Positions 1 through 8,380 of a stretch of DNA of 18,311 bases are shown here, in pieces. A model generated the notes under the pieces. The model was not told the origin of the DNA, did no database searches, and worked only from the letters and a program-made list of their open reading frames with translations. Made by a program: the position numbers and the translations under genes. Position 1 is the first letter of the stretch. Every line of letters begins with the position of its first letter. The stretch comes from Planctomycetaceae bacterium (lineage in GTDB: Bacteria > Planctomycetota > Planctomycetia > Pirellulales > PALSA-1355): NCBI GenBank assembly GCA_005773095.1, contig SXHT01000124.1, positions 1-18,311 on the forward strand. The letters are read 5' to 3'.

Positions 1-234
1 ACCACAGTCGCGCAATACCAATTCGGCCATTGCCGAGGACAACGAATACTGGTCGCCCTCGATCGTGCCACCAGTTGCCAACCATTTCCGTTCAGGGACT
101 TGCTGCACGCGCCGCAGGTCGAACAGCACACGCAGTGCGATTTCGCAACCGCAGGGCGTTGAGTCCAGCGACTTGCTCCGGCGGCGATAGCTGAGGATAA
201 TTGTTCGGCAAGACTCGCTATCGGCTTGGGCCAC
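1..234 (-). CDS. Possible partial ORF running off the left edge, unrecognised
   Basis: Reading the minus strand from a GTG at 234-232 gives 78 open codons to the window edge. The stretch reads MAQADSESCRTIILSYRRR at its start and later contains RVLFDLRRVQQVPERKWLAT. The composition looks protein-like but I do not recognise a family. The GTG lies just inside (left of) the REP-like repeat at 262-395, which fits a gene starting next to an intergenic repeat. No clear ribosome binding site was seen. The other strand is also open for about 55 codons here (stop near 160), so the strand choice is uncertain. Confidence 0.25.
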   Translation of the reverse strand, partial: MAQADSESCRTIILSYRRRSKSLDSTPCGCEIALRVLFDLRRVQQVPERKWLATGGTIEGDQYSLSSAMAELVLRDCG

Positions 235-261
235 GAGCGGACGGCTTGGCTGAAAAGTTCG

Positions 262-395
262 TAACCGTTCACGGGCCAAGAGAGGGGGACAGGCAGATTT
301 TCCCGGGAACCGCGTTGAGCAACCGTCCAACCGAAGGACACAGCTCTCTTGAATTCGCCGGGAAAATGAGCCAGTCCCCGGCCCGTGAACGGTTA
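262..395. repeat. REP/BIME-like long inverted repeat
   Basis: The arms 262-309 and 354-395 are inverted copies. The outer 16 bases are a perfect inverted match (TAACCGTTCACGGGCC against GGCCCGTGAACGGTTA). Inside them, a GGGGAC(A/T)GGC...ATTTTCCCGG block is repeated with few mismatches and an 8-base extra in the left arm. The roughly 44-base centre (310-353) is not repeated. GGGGACAGGC-type palindromes are typical of REP elements associated with RAYT (TnpA-REP) transposases. That family link is inference from the motif. A partial copy of the outer part recurs at 17045-17058. Confidence 0.8.
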
Positions 396-419
396 TTCCA
401 TCTTTTCGGGAGCCGCGCT

Positions 420-617
420 ATGTCGAATCTGCCAGGCAGGCAAGCAGGCAATCCATCCGTCCCAAGAATCCCCTCTTACCGCCGGCATCGGCCAACGGGG
501 CAAGCCGTGATTACTCACTCCGGTCGCGGCGTCCACCTCGGCTCTTGGAACACCAAGGCGAGCAAGGCCGAGTATGATCGGCCCATCGCTGAATGGCTCT
601 CCTGCGGACGTGCGCGG
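420..617 (+). pseudogene. N-terminal remnant of a tyrosine-type site-specific integrase
   Basis: Starting at ATG 420 the frame reads MSNLPGRQAGNPSVPRIP, then SYRRHRPTGQAVITHSGRG, then VHLGSWNTKASKAEYDRPIA and EWLSCGR. This is the N-terminal pattern of planctomycete integrases: 'P-S-Y-R-x-H-x-P-S/T-G-Q-A-V-V-T', then a 'Y-L-G-x-(Y/W)' strand, then a 'Y-D-R-L-I-A-E-W-L' helix. Only about 65 residues of a protein that is normally several hundred remain. The core-binding and catalytic domains (R..HxxR..Y) are absent. After about 617 the frame no longer matches and another remnant follows. The piece is directly downstream of the REP-like repeat. Confidence 0.6.
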
Positions 618-775
618 CGTCAAGGCGCTGACCTGGCAGGGACACAGCTATTCCAACCGCGCAGGCGCGGACATCGTGAACACCGGGCCGCTTTATTATC
701 TGCGCCGGCCGGTCAAGATGAGATCACCGATTTATCTTTCGCTGGGGCTGGCCGCTTATAAACAACTCATACAGG
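598..775 (+). pseudogene. Unidentified gene remnant fused to the integrase piece
   Basis: In a different frame (open from ATG 574) a coherent peptide appears: DVRGVKALTWQGHSYSNRAG, then ADIVNTGPLYYLRRPVKM and SPIYLSLGLAAYKQLIQDAG. It starts where the integrase similarity ends and runs into the start of the GH42 gene, in a different frame from it. I do not recognise the family. The regular aromatic/hydrophobic pattern suggests a former coding region rather than a chance frame, but this is weak. It has no convincing start or ribosome binding site of its own. Confidence 0.25.
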
Positions 776-2965
776 ATGCTGGAGCCAATGGTGAAGCACG
801 ACAGCGTGTATCTGTACGGAACGCATTATTTTCGCCCGCCGAATCCACCTCGGGAGCAGCATGAGTTCCATCTGAACAAGATCCGGAAGGAACTCGGCTT
901 TGATATGATCCGTTTGCGGATGCAATGGAACGCGATCCATCGCACGCCGGATCATTTCGAATGGGACGAATACGACCAGATCGTCGACATCTGCGAGAAA
1001 ATCGGCCTGAAATTCCTTCTGGAAACGAGCCTGGAATCATCGCCGTACTGGCTGGAGCGTGCGCATCCGGAATCGCGATATGTCAGCGCCAATGGGCAGG
1101 CGATCGAGCTCGGGCCGTACGATTCCACGCAGTTCGGCGGATATCCGGGGCTTTGTTTTCATCATCATGTGGTGGAGACGCACGGCCGGAATTATCTGGC
1201 GAGCATGGTTCGGCATTTCAGGGATCGCAAGACGCTGATCGGGTACGACTGCTGGAACGAACCGCACCTGGAGCCGGCCTGGATCTGTAATTACTGGGGA
1301 AATATGGGCGATCGGCTGTATTGCTATTGCGGCCGGACGAGGCAGGTTTTTCGCGAGTGGCTGGCGAAGAAATACGGCGATGTGAAGACTCTGAACGCGA
1401 CCTGGGGCCGCGCCTATGGCGAATGGGACGACATCAACCCGCCGAATCGACACGGGACCTATGCCGACTGGCTCGACTGGGGGCGATTCTGGTTTGACTG
1501 GCTGCAAAGCCACATGAAATGGCGACGCACGACGATCAAAGAGATCGATTCGTCGCGTTTTGTCATGAGCCACAGCGGCGCGGTGCCGCCGTTTCTGCCG
1601 CGGGCGAATGCGTTCATTCACAACTGGAAACTGGCTGAACCGGTGGACATGTGGGGGACGAGTTTTGCTCCGAAATATCACAACTGGTCATTGAGCGAAT
1701 GCGCCGGCGCGATGGATGCCACGCGCAGCGCCGCGCGCGGCAAGCCGTTCTGGATCAGCGAGATGACCGGCGGTTCGACGTACATCGGCGCCTTCACCAA
1801 GACACCGCTGACGCGGCCGAAGGACTTTCGCGCCTGGAACTGGCTGGCGGCGGCATACGGCGCGAAGGCAACGTGCCACTGGTGCTATCTCGAGGAAAGC
1901 ACCGGCCCCGAGGCAGGCTCGTTCGGCCTCATACGTGCCAATGGCCAGACCACCGAGCGCGCCATCGCCGCCGCCGAAACCGCCCGCGTGCTTCGCGATC
2001 ACAGCGACATCCTGACGAAACATCAACCTGCCGCACAAATCGGTGTGCTGTATGATCCCGACAACTCGACCCAACTGTTCGCGATGGTGAATGGCGACGA
2101 TCTCTATACTCGATCGCATATCGCCTATTACCGAGCCGTGTGGGAATCGGACCATTTCGCGCGGTACATCACGCACGATACGCTCGATGACCTCGACGGC
2201 CTGCGCGTGTTGCTCGTTCCCATGTGCCTGACGCTGCCCGATGCCGTTGCCGATCGTATCACGAAGTATGTCCGCAACGGCGGCGTGCTGGTGGCGGAAG
2301 CGCGGACGGGATTGTTCGACCATCGGGGGTACAACCGCCCGCAACTTCCCGCCGGGCCGCTCAGTGACATGGTCGGCGCGGTTGAACTGGAAGCCCTGTG
2401 CAGCGATCCGGACAACCGCCCGCCGCTGAATAATCCGAACAACGAAGGGTGGCCGGATTCGATCTACAACGGTCCACCGATCGCGTTCACTGATCCGATC
2501 CATGTCACGCTCCGTGCCCATGGCTATCTCGTGCCGCTGCAGCCGACGACCGGCACGCCAATCGCGACGTGCGAGGGACATTGCGTCGGCGTGAAGCATT
2601 CCTATGGCCACGGAATCGCGTATTATTTCGGAACCTACATAGGACTCGCGCAGGCGAAAGGCGTTGAACCGAAATCGAATCTCATCAGCGCCATCATCCA
2701 CCGCCACGCCCCTGCCGAAGTGCGAGGAGCAGCACTACGGCCCCGCCTGATCGGCAGCCGGGCCGATGCGATTCTCGCCATATTCAATTCCGACCGGCAT
2801 CACGCTCATGAGGATGTCATCCGGTTGCCGGTTGGGTTCACATCGGCGGTCGATGTTTACTCCAACGAGCGCCTCGCCATCGAAGGCGACGGCGTGAAAC
2901 TGAACATCGATGCCGATGATGCCCGCGTCCTGCGGCTTCATGGCAGCGGAGGGACTCGATCGTGA
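776..2965 (+). CDS. Beta-galactosidase-like glycoside hydrolase, family GH42
   Basis: This 729-residue protein has the GH42 layout: an N-terminal TIM barrel (about 15-400), a central glutamine-amidotransferase-like/trimerisation domain (about 410-625) and a small C-terminal beta domain. The acid/base is E162 in YDCWNEPH and the nucleophile is E329 in WISEMTGG. YFRPPNPPREQ near the start and the FREWLAKKYG segment after the first catalytic site are typical of the family. The Zn-binding cysteine cluster is incomplete: C183 and C185 are present, but the third position of a C-x-C-x-x-C pattern is Thr. No signal peptide is visible, so it is probably cytoplasmic and cleaves beta-galactosides or related oligosaccharides. 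ATG 788, preceded by GGAG, is an alternative start. The stop overlaps a GTGA, but the next frame is only 25 codons. Confidence 0.93.
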   Translation: MLEPMVKHDSVYLYGTHYFRPPNPPREQHEFHLNKIRKELGFDMIRLRMQWNAIHRTPDHFEWDEYDQIVDICEKIGLKFLLETSLESSPYWLERAHPESRYVSANGQAIELGPYDSTQFGGYPGLCFHHHVVETHGRNYLASMVRHFRDRKTLIGYDCWNEPHLEPAWICNYWGNMGDRLYCYCGRTRQVFREWLAKKYGDVKTLNATWGRAYGEWDDINPPNRHGTYADWLDWGRFWFDWLQSHMKWRRTTIKEIDSSRFVMSHSGAVPPFLPRANAFIHNWKLAEPVDMWGTSFAPKYHNWSLSECAGAMDATRSAARGKPFWISEMTGGSTYIGAFTKTPLTRPKDFRAWNWLAAAYGAKATCHWCYLEESTGPEAGSFGLIRANGQTTERAIAAAETARVLRDHSDILTKHQPAAQIGVLYDPDNSTQLFAMVNGDDLYTRSHIAYYRAVWESDHFARYITHDTLDDLDGLRVLLVPMCLTLPDAVADRITKYVRNGGVLVAEARTGLFDHRGYNRPQLPAGPLSDMVGAVELEALCSDPDNRPPLNNPNNEGWPDSIYNGPPIAFTDPIHVTLRAHGYLVPLQPTTGTPIATCEGHCVGVKHSYGHGIAYYFGTYIGLAQAKGVEPKSNLISAIIHRHAPAEVRGAALRPRLIGSRADAILAIFNSDRHHAHEDVIRLPVGFTSAVDVYSNERLAIEGDGVKLNIDADDARVLRLHGSGGTRS

Positions 2966-3094
2966 CCCGAGTGCTCATTGCCGAGCGATTGCGAACCATT
3001 CCGCGTTTTGGAGGGCGAACTTCGTCGCGGCAGGAATAGCCATCCGCCGGCAAGGGTGTTGGCGATTTCGTGCAGTTTCATGTAAAGTAGCAAC

Positions 3095-6000
3095 ATGGTC
3101 ATGCAACGCTGCCAAACAGCCATCGCGGGCCGCCGTGAGTTCTTCGCGCCACCCGCCCCTCCCCCCGCAACACTGCTCGCCTCGACAAGGTTCTGCCGCA
3201 GGTTAAACACTCCCTTGAAACGATCCTCGCTGATGATGTTTGTGCTCCTCGTTGTGCCGTGTGTGTCGGCTCGAGCGGATGAGATTTCGTTCAACCGGGA
3301 CGTTCGGCCGATCTTGTCTGCGAATTGCTTCGCTTGTCATGGTTTTGATGCCAAGCAGCGGAAGGCGGACTTGCGGTTGGATGTCGCGGACAGCGCCTTG
3401 ACCGAACGGGACGGCCATGCGGCGATCAAGCCGGGTGATCTTGCGCAAAGCGAAGTGTGGCAGCGATTGACCTCGGATGATCCCGATGTCGTAATGCCTC
3501 CGCCATCGACGAAGAAACAACTCACGGCCGAGCAGAAAGCGACGATTCGGCAATGGATCGAGCAAGGCGCTGGGTATCAGAAGCACTGGGCTTTCGAGGT
3601 GCCGGTCAAATCGGCCGTTCCGCCGATCGAGAATACCGCGTGGGTGAAGAACGGCATCGATCGCTTTATCCTCGCGCGGCTGGAAACGGGTGGGCTCGCG
3701 CCGCGACCGGAGGCGAGTCGTGCGACGCTGATCCGCCGCGTGGCGTTCGCTGTGACCGGGTTGCCTCCCACTCTGGCAGAGGTCGCTGAGTTTGAAGCAG
3801 ACTTGTCGCCGCAGGCGTACGAGAATATGGTCGATCGGTATCTCAAGTCGCCGCAATACGGCGAGGAGATGGGTCGGCACTGGCTGGACGTCGCACGTTA
3901 CGCCGATACGCATGGATTGCATCTTGACAACGAACGATCGATGTGGGCATATCGCGACTGGGTCATCAAGGCGTTTAACGCCAACCAACCGTTCGACCAG
4001 TTCACCGTTGAGCAACTTGCGGGCGACTTGCTGCCGAATCCGACTCAGGAGCAACTCATCGCGACGGGTTTCAATCGCTGCAACGTGACCACCAATGAAG
4101 GAGGATCGATCGAAGCCGAGTGGGTCTATCGCTACGCCGTGGATCGGACCAGCACGATGGTGCAAACCTGGATGGGGTTGACCGGCGGATGTGCCGTTTG
4201 TCACGACCACAAGTACGATCCGCTGACGTCGCGCGAGTTCTATTCGCTGTATGCATTCTTCTACTCGGCCGCCGATCCCGGCCTGGATCGCAATACGAAC
4301 ACGACCGACCCGTTCTACAAGTTGTCGACCGCCGAACAAGTGGCCGAGCTATCGAAGCTGCAAGCGGACGAAGCTGCCGCCAAGCGAGAGGTCGAGGCGG
4401 CTGCCGCGCGTGTTGCGTACTCCGACCCTGCCGAAGTTCAACCTCCGCCGAACAAGCAAGCGATCGAAGATGTGTGGCTCGACGATATCTTTCCGTTCGG
4501 CTCGATGGTGAGCTGCTCTTCGCGGAACAATTCCGTGTGGGCCACGGCTCCCGAGGTCGAGCCGCCATTGGGCCGACGCGCTCTCAAGCAATGTGGCGCT
4601 GCGAACTATCACGACAAGTTTGATGACAGCTTGCAGCCGCTGGTCGTCCCCGAAAACCCGAAACTCCAGGTGTGGGTGCGGCTGGACGAGTACGAACCGT
4701 CGCGCACGCTGTCGCTGGAATTGAACACGAGCCGAGGCAACCGCCGTTTCCTGTGGGGTGATCCGAAGAATTACGGAATGGCGACCACCGACAAAACGTG
4801 GCTCGCTGAAGTACCGCCGCCGAATCAGTGGGTTCAACTCGAAATCGCCGCCGACAAATTGGAGCTGCAACCGGGAGACACCGTTCGCGGCGTCACCCTC
4901 GCGCAGTTCGGGGGCGTGGCGTGGTGGGACGGTTTGAGAATCGCTGGCGACGTGAATCCCGCGACGGACCTCCGGTCGTCGTTCATTGCCTGGTGGAAAG
5001 AGCGAACCGGCAAAGAGACGCCCGGCATTCCCGGTGAATTGACCGCGTTGCTCAAGGCGGGCCCCACACCCGCTCGAAGCACCGACGAGAAAAAGCCCGA
5101 AGACACGAAGGCCGACGAACTCCGCGACAAGTTGCGGCAGTTCTATTTGGCGTTCGTCGCTCGCGCAAGCGACGCGGAACTTCAGGCGCGTCAGCAAGCG
5201 TGGCTCGCCGCGACTTCGGCCAGGACGTCGCTCGAAGAAGCGATCCCCGGCACGTTCATCTTCAAAGACCTTGACAAGCCGCGCGAAGCATTCGTGATGC
5301 TGCGCGGCCAGTACGACAAACCGGGTGAGAAGGTGGAACCGAACGTCCCTGCCGTGTTTCCGCCATTGAAGGTGCCGACGGCGGAAGCTCGACCGACGCG
5401 ACTCGATCTGGCGAATTGGTTGTTGGCTCCCGATCATCCGCTGACCGCGCGCGTCACGGTGAATCGCTTCTGGCAACAGCTTTTCGGCACGGGACTGGTC
5501 AAGACCAGTTACGATTTTGGTTCGCAGGGGGAGTTGCCGAGTCATCCCGAACTGCTCGACTGGCTGGCGATCTGGTATCGCGAGAACGGTTGGGACACCA
5601 AGGCCCTGGTCCGACTGCTCGTCACGTCGGCGACGTTCCGCCAAGACACGCGGATCACTCCCGACCTGCTGCGGATCGATCCAGAGAACCGGCTGTATGC
5701 TCGCGGCCCGCGCTTTCGGCTCGATGCCGAGCAGATTCGCGACAACGCGCTCTACGTCAGCGGACTCATCAATCTGGAAATGGGAGGCCGCGGCGCGAAA
5801 AGTTATCAGCCGCCCAATCTCTGGGAGCCGGTTGGCTACTCGGACAGCAATACGCGGTTCTATCTGCAAGATCACGGCCCAGCGATTTACCGCCGCAGCA
5901 TCTATGCGTTCCTGAAACGAACCGCTCCGCCGCCGTTCATGAGCAACTTCGACGGGCCGAACCGCGAACAATTTTGCACGCGCCGCGAACGGAGCAACAC

Positions 6001-6346
6001 ACCATTGCAAGCGCTTCAACTGCTGAACGACACGCAACACTTCGAGGCAGCCCGTGCGTTCGGCGAGCGCATCCTCTCGGCAGGCGGCACGTCCACCGAT
6101 CAGCGGATCACGTTCGCCTATCGTGCGACATTGTCCCGCTTGCCGAAGCCCGAGGAACTGGCCGTCGTGAAGCGAGCGTTGGACCAATACCTCGAGCGCT
6201 ATCAAGGCGACGCCGCGGCCGCGAAGCAGGTGGTCTCCGTCGGCGAATCGAAACGCAAGACGAATCATTCCGACACCGAGTTGGCGGCCTACACGTTGAT
6301 CGCCAATCTGATTCTGAACCTCGATGAAACGGTGATGCGAAACTAA
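3095..6346 (+). CDS. PSCyt1 / DUF1549 / DUF1553 planctomycete cytochrome-like protein
   Basis: This secreted, haem-binding-type protein is a planctomycete hallmark. Numbering from 3095, a PSCyt1 domain (about 63-155) has CFACH (C78-x-x-C81-H82) and a possible axial Met in VVMPPP. DUF1549 (about 185-395) follows, with RHWLDVARYADTHG and a second CxxCH in GGCAVCHDHKYDPL (C366/C369/H370). A beta-rich, jelly-roll-like insert lies at about 460-620, then DUF1553 (about 767-1040), with DLANWLLAPDHPLTARV and NRFWQQLFGTGLV. The true N-terminus is probably later than 3095: the signal peptide KRSSLMMFVLLVVPCVSARA starts at residue 42. TTG 3214 or ATG 3233/3236 would place it at the front, and the preceding 41 residues look unrelated. 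The partner DUF1501 gene follows. The molecular role of the family is not established; electron transfer or surface polysaccharide handling is commonly suggested. Confidence 0.93.
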   Translation: MVMQRCQTAIAGRREFFAPPAPPPATLLASTRFCRRLNTPLKRSSLMMFVLLVVPCVSARADEISFNRDVRPILSANCFACHGFDAKQRKADLRLDVADSALTERDGHAAIKPGDLAQSEVWQRLTSDDPDVVMPPPSTKKQLTAEQKATIRQWIEQGAGYQKHWAFEVPVKSAVPPIENTAWVKNGIDRFILARLETGGLAPRPEASRATLIRRVAFAVTGLPPTLAEVAEFEADLSPQAYENMVDRYLKSPQYGEEMGRHWLDVARYADTHGLHLDNERSMWAYRDWVIKAFNANQPFDQFTVEQLAGDLLPNPTQEQLIATGFNRCNVTTNEGGSIEAEWVYRYAVDRTSTMVQTWMGLTGGCAVCHDHKYDPLTSREFYSLYAFFYSAADPGLDRNTNTTDPFYKLSTAEQVAELSKLQADEAAAKREVEAAAARVAYSDPAEVQPPPNKQAIEDVWLDDIFPFGSMVSCSSRNNSVWATAPEVEPPLGRRALKQCGAANYHDKFDDSLQPLVVPENPKLQVWVRLDEYEPSRTLSLELNTSRGNRRFLWGDPKNYGMATTDKTWLAEVPPPNQWVQLEIAADKLELQPGDTVRGVTLAQFGGVAWWDGLRIAGDVNPATDLRSSFIAWWKERTGKETPGIPGELTALLKAGPTPARSTDEKKPEDTKADELRDKLRQFYLAFVARASDAELQARQQAWLAATSARTSLEEAIPGTFIFKDLDKPREAFVMLRGQYDKPGEKVEPNVPAVFPPLKVPTAEARPTRLDLANWLLAPDHPLTARVTVNRFWQQLFGTGLVKTSYDFGSQGELPSHPELLDWLAIWYRENGWDTKALVRLLVTSATFRQDTRITPDLLRIDPENRLYARGPRFRLDAEQIRDNALYVSGLINLEMGGRGAKSYQPPNLWEPVGYSDSNTRFYLQDHGPAIYRRSIYAFLKRTAPPPFMSNFDGPNREQFCTRRERSNTPLQALQLLNDTQHFEAARAFGERILSAGGTSTDQRITFAYRATLSRLPKPEELAVVKRALDQYLERYQGDAAAAKQVVSVGESKRKTNHSDTELAAYTLIANLILNLDETVMRN

Positions 6347-6409
6347 GCACGGCTTCCCGCCGTGAATCCAATAAGCCTTTTCTTACACAAAGAACTGGAA
6401 CTATCCGCC

Positions 6410-6534
6410 ATGCAAGCCATTCGAGTGACCCGCACGTTGGATTCGGAAACGATCTATCTCCCAAGTTTGGTCCGTTGGTTGAGCAACAGGTGGAAATCAT
6501 CGTGTTCTCAATTATCCTCACCTTTCGGTGCTGA
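6410..6534 (+). pseudogene. Frameshifted small antitoxin-like protein remnant
   Basis: ATG 6410 opens MQAIRVTRTLDSETIYLP. After about 6464 the continuation of the family pattern moves to another frame, giving KFGPLVEQQVEIIV, and ends at TGA 6532-6534. Joined, the two parts resemble the small planctomycete proteins of the form 'I-R-V-T-R-T-V-D-S-E-T-L-x-L-P-E-L-x-P-L-x-G-x-x-V-E-I-I-V'. These are usually hypothetical or annotated as antitoxin-like, and that annotation is recollection of a pattern rather than a search result. The uninterrupted frame from 6410 instead runs into the DUF1501 start (ending 6568) with unlike sequence. No toxin partner is adjacent. The piece lies between the PSCyt1 and DUF1501 genes. 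Confidence 0.45.
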
Positions 6535-6564
6535 GGTGAAGCTCGCTGACCAGGAAACTCCGAC

Positions 6565-8031
6565 ATGAACCCGTCTCTGGAACTTCAACGACTTCAAACG
6601 CGACGCCAGTTTTTTGGCTCGACAGGACTGCGCCTTGGTGGAACGGCGTTGGCCGCGATGATGGCCAATGCAGTAACTCGGACCGCGAGTGCGGTGCCGC
6701 GGATGCTGCCGCCGTTGCCGGATCTGCCGCACTTTGCTCCGCGGGCGAAGGCCATCATCTATCTCCACATGAACGGCGGTCCATCGCAAATCGACCTGTG
6801 GGATCATAAACCGGTCTTGCAAGAGCATTTCGACAAAGACCTGCCCGACAGCGTTCGCATGGGTCAGCGGATCACGACGATGACCAGCGGCCAATCGCGT
6901 CTGCCGGTCGCGCCGTCGAAGTTCAAGTTTGCTCGGCACGGCGATAGCGGGACGTGGGTCAGCGAGCTGCTGCCGTACACGGCGAAGCATATCGATGACA
7001 TCGCCGTGATCAAGTCGGTGCATACCAACGCGATCAATCATGACCCCGCCTGTACGTTCGTGATGACCGGCAGCGAAGTCCCCGGCAAGGCGAGCCTCGG
7101 CTCCTGGCTGGCGTATGGCTTGGGGAGCGAAAGCAATGATCTTCCCGCGTTCGTGGTGTTGACGCCGATCTGGTCTTCGGGCGCGGCGGCGCAAGCCCTG
7201 TTCACGCGGATGTGGAGCAGCGGCTTTCTGCCATCGAGCTACAACGGCGTCGCGCTGCGCAGCGTCGGCGACCCGGTGCTGTATGTGCAGAACCCGCCCG
7301 GCGTGGAAGCTCGCGATCGGCGAGTGATGCTCGACACGCTGGCGGAACTGAATCAACGCAGCTTCGAGGAACTGGGCGATCCCGAAATCCAATCGCGCAT
7401 CGCGCAATATGAAATGGCTTTCCGGATGCAGTCGAGCGTGCCGGACCTCACCAACTTCGCGGACGAATCGGCCGAGACGATCGACATGTACGGCCCCGAA
7501 GTCCGCAAGCCGGGGACGTTTGCCGCGAGTGCCTTGTTGGCGCGACGGATGGTTGAGCGCGGTGTGCGCGCCGTGCAGATTCTGCATCGCGGTTGGGATC
7601 AACACGGCAATCTGCCGCGCGATATCACTTCGCAGTGTTATGACACCGACCAGCCGACGGGTGCGTTGCTCGCGGATCTCAAGCGCCGCGGTTTACTCGA
7701 TAGCACGCTGGTCGTGTGGGGCGGCGAGTTCGGGCGCACGGTGTACTCGCAAGGGACGCTGACCAGCGAGAACTACGGCCGCGATCATCACCCGCGCAAC
7801 TTCTGCATGTGGCTGGCAGGCGGTGGCATCCAAGGGGGAGTGACCTACGGCGAGACCGACGACTTCAGCTACAACGTCGTCGAGAATCCGTGCCACATCA
7901 ACGACCTCAACGCCACGCTGCTGCACTGTCTGGGCATCGACCACGAACGTTTCTCGTTCAAGTTCCAAGGACTCGATCAACGCCTCACCGGAGTGGAACC
8001 GCAACGAGTCATTCAAGAGATCCTGGCGTAG
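6565..8031 (+). CDS. DUF1501 family protein, Tat-exported
   Basis: This 488-residue protein is the standard partner of PSCyt1/DUF1549/DUF1553 proteins in planctomycetes. The N-terminus carries a twin-arginine signal (TRRQFFGSTGLRLGG, R13-R14, then a hydrophobic stretch and ASA near 42), so it is probably exported folded. Family motifs appear in order: YLHMNGGPSQIDLWDHKP, MTGSEVPGKASLGSWLAYGL, ILHRGWDQHGNLP (about 340), VVWGGEFGRT (about 384), GRDHHPRNFCMWLAGGG (about 405) and HINDLNATLLHCLGID. DUF1501 belongs to the alkaline-phosphatase/sulfatase-like fold, and the conserved His/Asp/Glu residues in these motifs would hold the metal. Length is normal. The specific substrate is unknown. It follows the PSCyt1 gene by about 220 bases, which contain the antitoxin-like remnant. 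The annotated start is well placed just ahead of the Tat signal. Confidence 0.93.
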   Translation: MNPSLELQRLQTRRQFFGSTGLRLGGTALAAMMANAVTRTASAVPRMLPPLPDLPHFAPRAKAIIYLHMNGGPSQIDLWDHKPVLQEHFDKDLPDSVRMGQRITTMTSGQSRLPVAPSKFKFARHGDSGTWVSELLPYTAKHIDDIAVIKSVHTNAINHDPACTFVMTGSEVPGKASLGSWLAYGLGSESNDLPAFVVLTPIWSSGAAAQALFTRMWSSGFLPSSYNGVALRSVGDPVLYVQNPPGVEARDRRVMLDTLAELNQRSFEELGDPEIQSRIAQYEMAFRMQSSVPDLTNFADESAETIDMYGPEVRKPGTFAASALLARRMVERGVRAVQILHRGWDQHGNLPRDITSQCYDTDQPTGALLADLKRRGLLDSTLVVWGGEFGRTVYSQGTLTSENYGRDHHPRNFCMWLAGGGIQGGVTYGETDDFSYNVVENPCHINDLNATLLHCLGIDHERFSFKFQGLDQRLTGVEPQRVIQEILA

Positions 8032-8123
8032 CGAACAAAAGTCCGAAAACGGTGATCTTAAAGGCCGGCTTGTTGGAGTTCACGATTTGTGACCTCAAAC
8101 GATGATTCGACCTGGAGGAGGCG

Positions 8124-8228
8124 ATGCCCGACGAAACCAAGCTCATTCTCGTCGATCAGATCGAACCGCTGATTCACGAGATTCGTGGCTACAGACCGGA
8201 TTGCAAAAGGCGGTCCCGAAACGCTTGA
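8124..8228 (+). pseudogene. Short ORF resembling the start of an ORF6N-domain protein
   Basis: ATG 8124 has a very strong ribosome binding site (GGAGGAGG at 8114-8121). It opens MPDETKLILVDQIEPLIHEI, then RGYRP, then unrelated sequence and a stop at 8226-8228 (34 residues). 'ILV-x-x-I-E-P-L-I-x-x-I-R-G' is the N-terminal pattern of ORF6N (KilA-N-type) DNA-binding proteins, which continue with a conserved 'V-x-L-D-x-D-L-A-x-L-Y-G-V'. That continuation is missing here, so the gene appears cut off after about 22 residues. The family call rests on a short match and is tentative. The rest of 8032-8380 holds only this piece and the inverted-repeat copy at 8261-8295. Confidence 0.35.
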
Positions 8229-8260
8229 CAAAGGGTCCGCGAGCGGATCAAAATTCCTAT

Positions 8261-8295
8261 CAGCCCTTGATGCCGCTGCGCGGCACCCTGAATTA
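8261..8295 (+). repeat. Left copy of a 35-bp inverted repeat pair
   Basis: The sequence starts CAGCCCTTGATGCCGCTG and continues through GCGGCACCCTGAATTA. Its inverted counterpart at 10242-10276 is identical at 31 of 35 positions (24 of 26 in the inner part). The pair brackets the PhyH and DapA-family genes. It may be a dispersed intergenic repeat family or the ends of a mobilised cassette. Confidence 0.8.
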
Positions 8296-8380
8296 CGAAC
8301 CCGTTCACGACTCCGAGGTCTTCTTTGCCTAGCGCTGCGGGCACAGTGCCGTTCCCTCCGGATCGATCAGGTTAGTGGCC

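Noticed and set aside
201..761. Full 186-codon frame as a real gene
   Set aside because: It crosses the REP-like repeat and only residues 74-139 resemble a protein family, so only the integrase remnant was kept.
1688..2707. 339-codon open frame antisense to GH42
   Set aside because: It is a shadow of a well-supported glycoside hydrolase, with low-complexity Arg/Gly/Ala composition.
2962..3039. 25-codon frame starting in a GTGA overlap with the GH42 stop
   Set aside because: The overlap looks operon-like, but the frame ends at once and the peptide (MTRVLIAERLRTIPRF...) is too short to support. It could be a remnant.
4349..6268. 639-codon open frame antisense to the PSCyt1 gene
   Set aside because: It is an antisense shadow of a GC-rich gene with strong family motifs on the plus strand. 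It shows no recognisable domain and is Arg-rich.
6508..7605. 365-codon open frame antisense to DUF1501
   Set aside because: It is antisense to a clear family member and lacks any domain signal.
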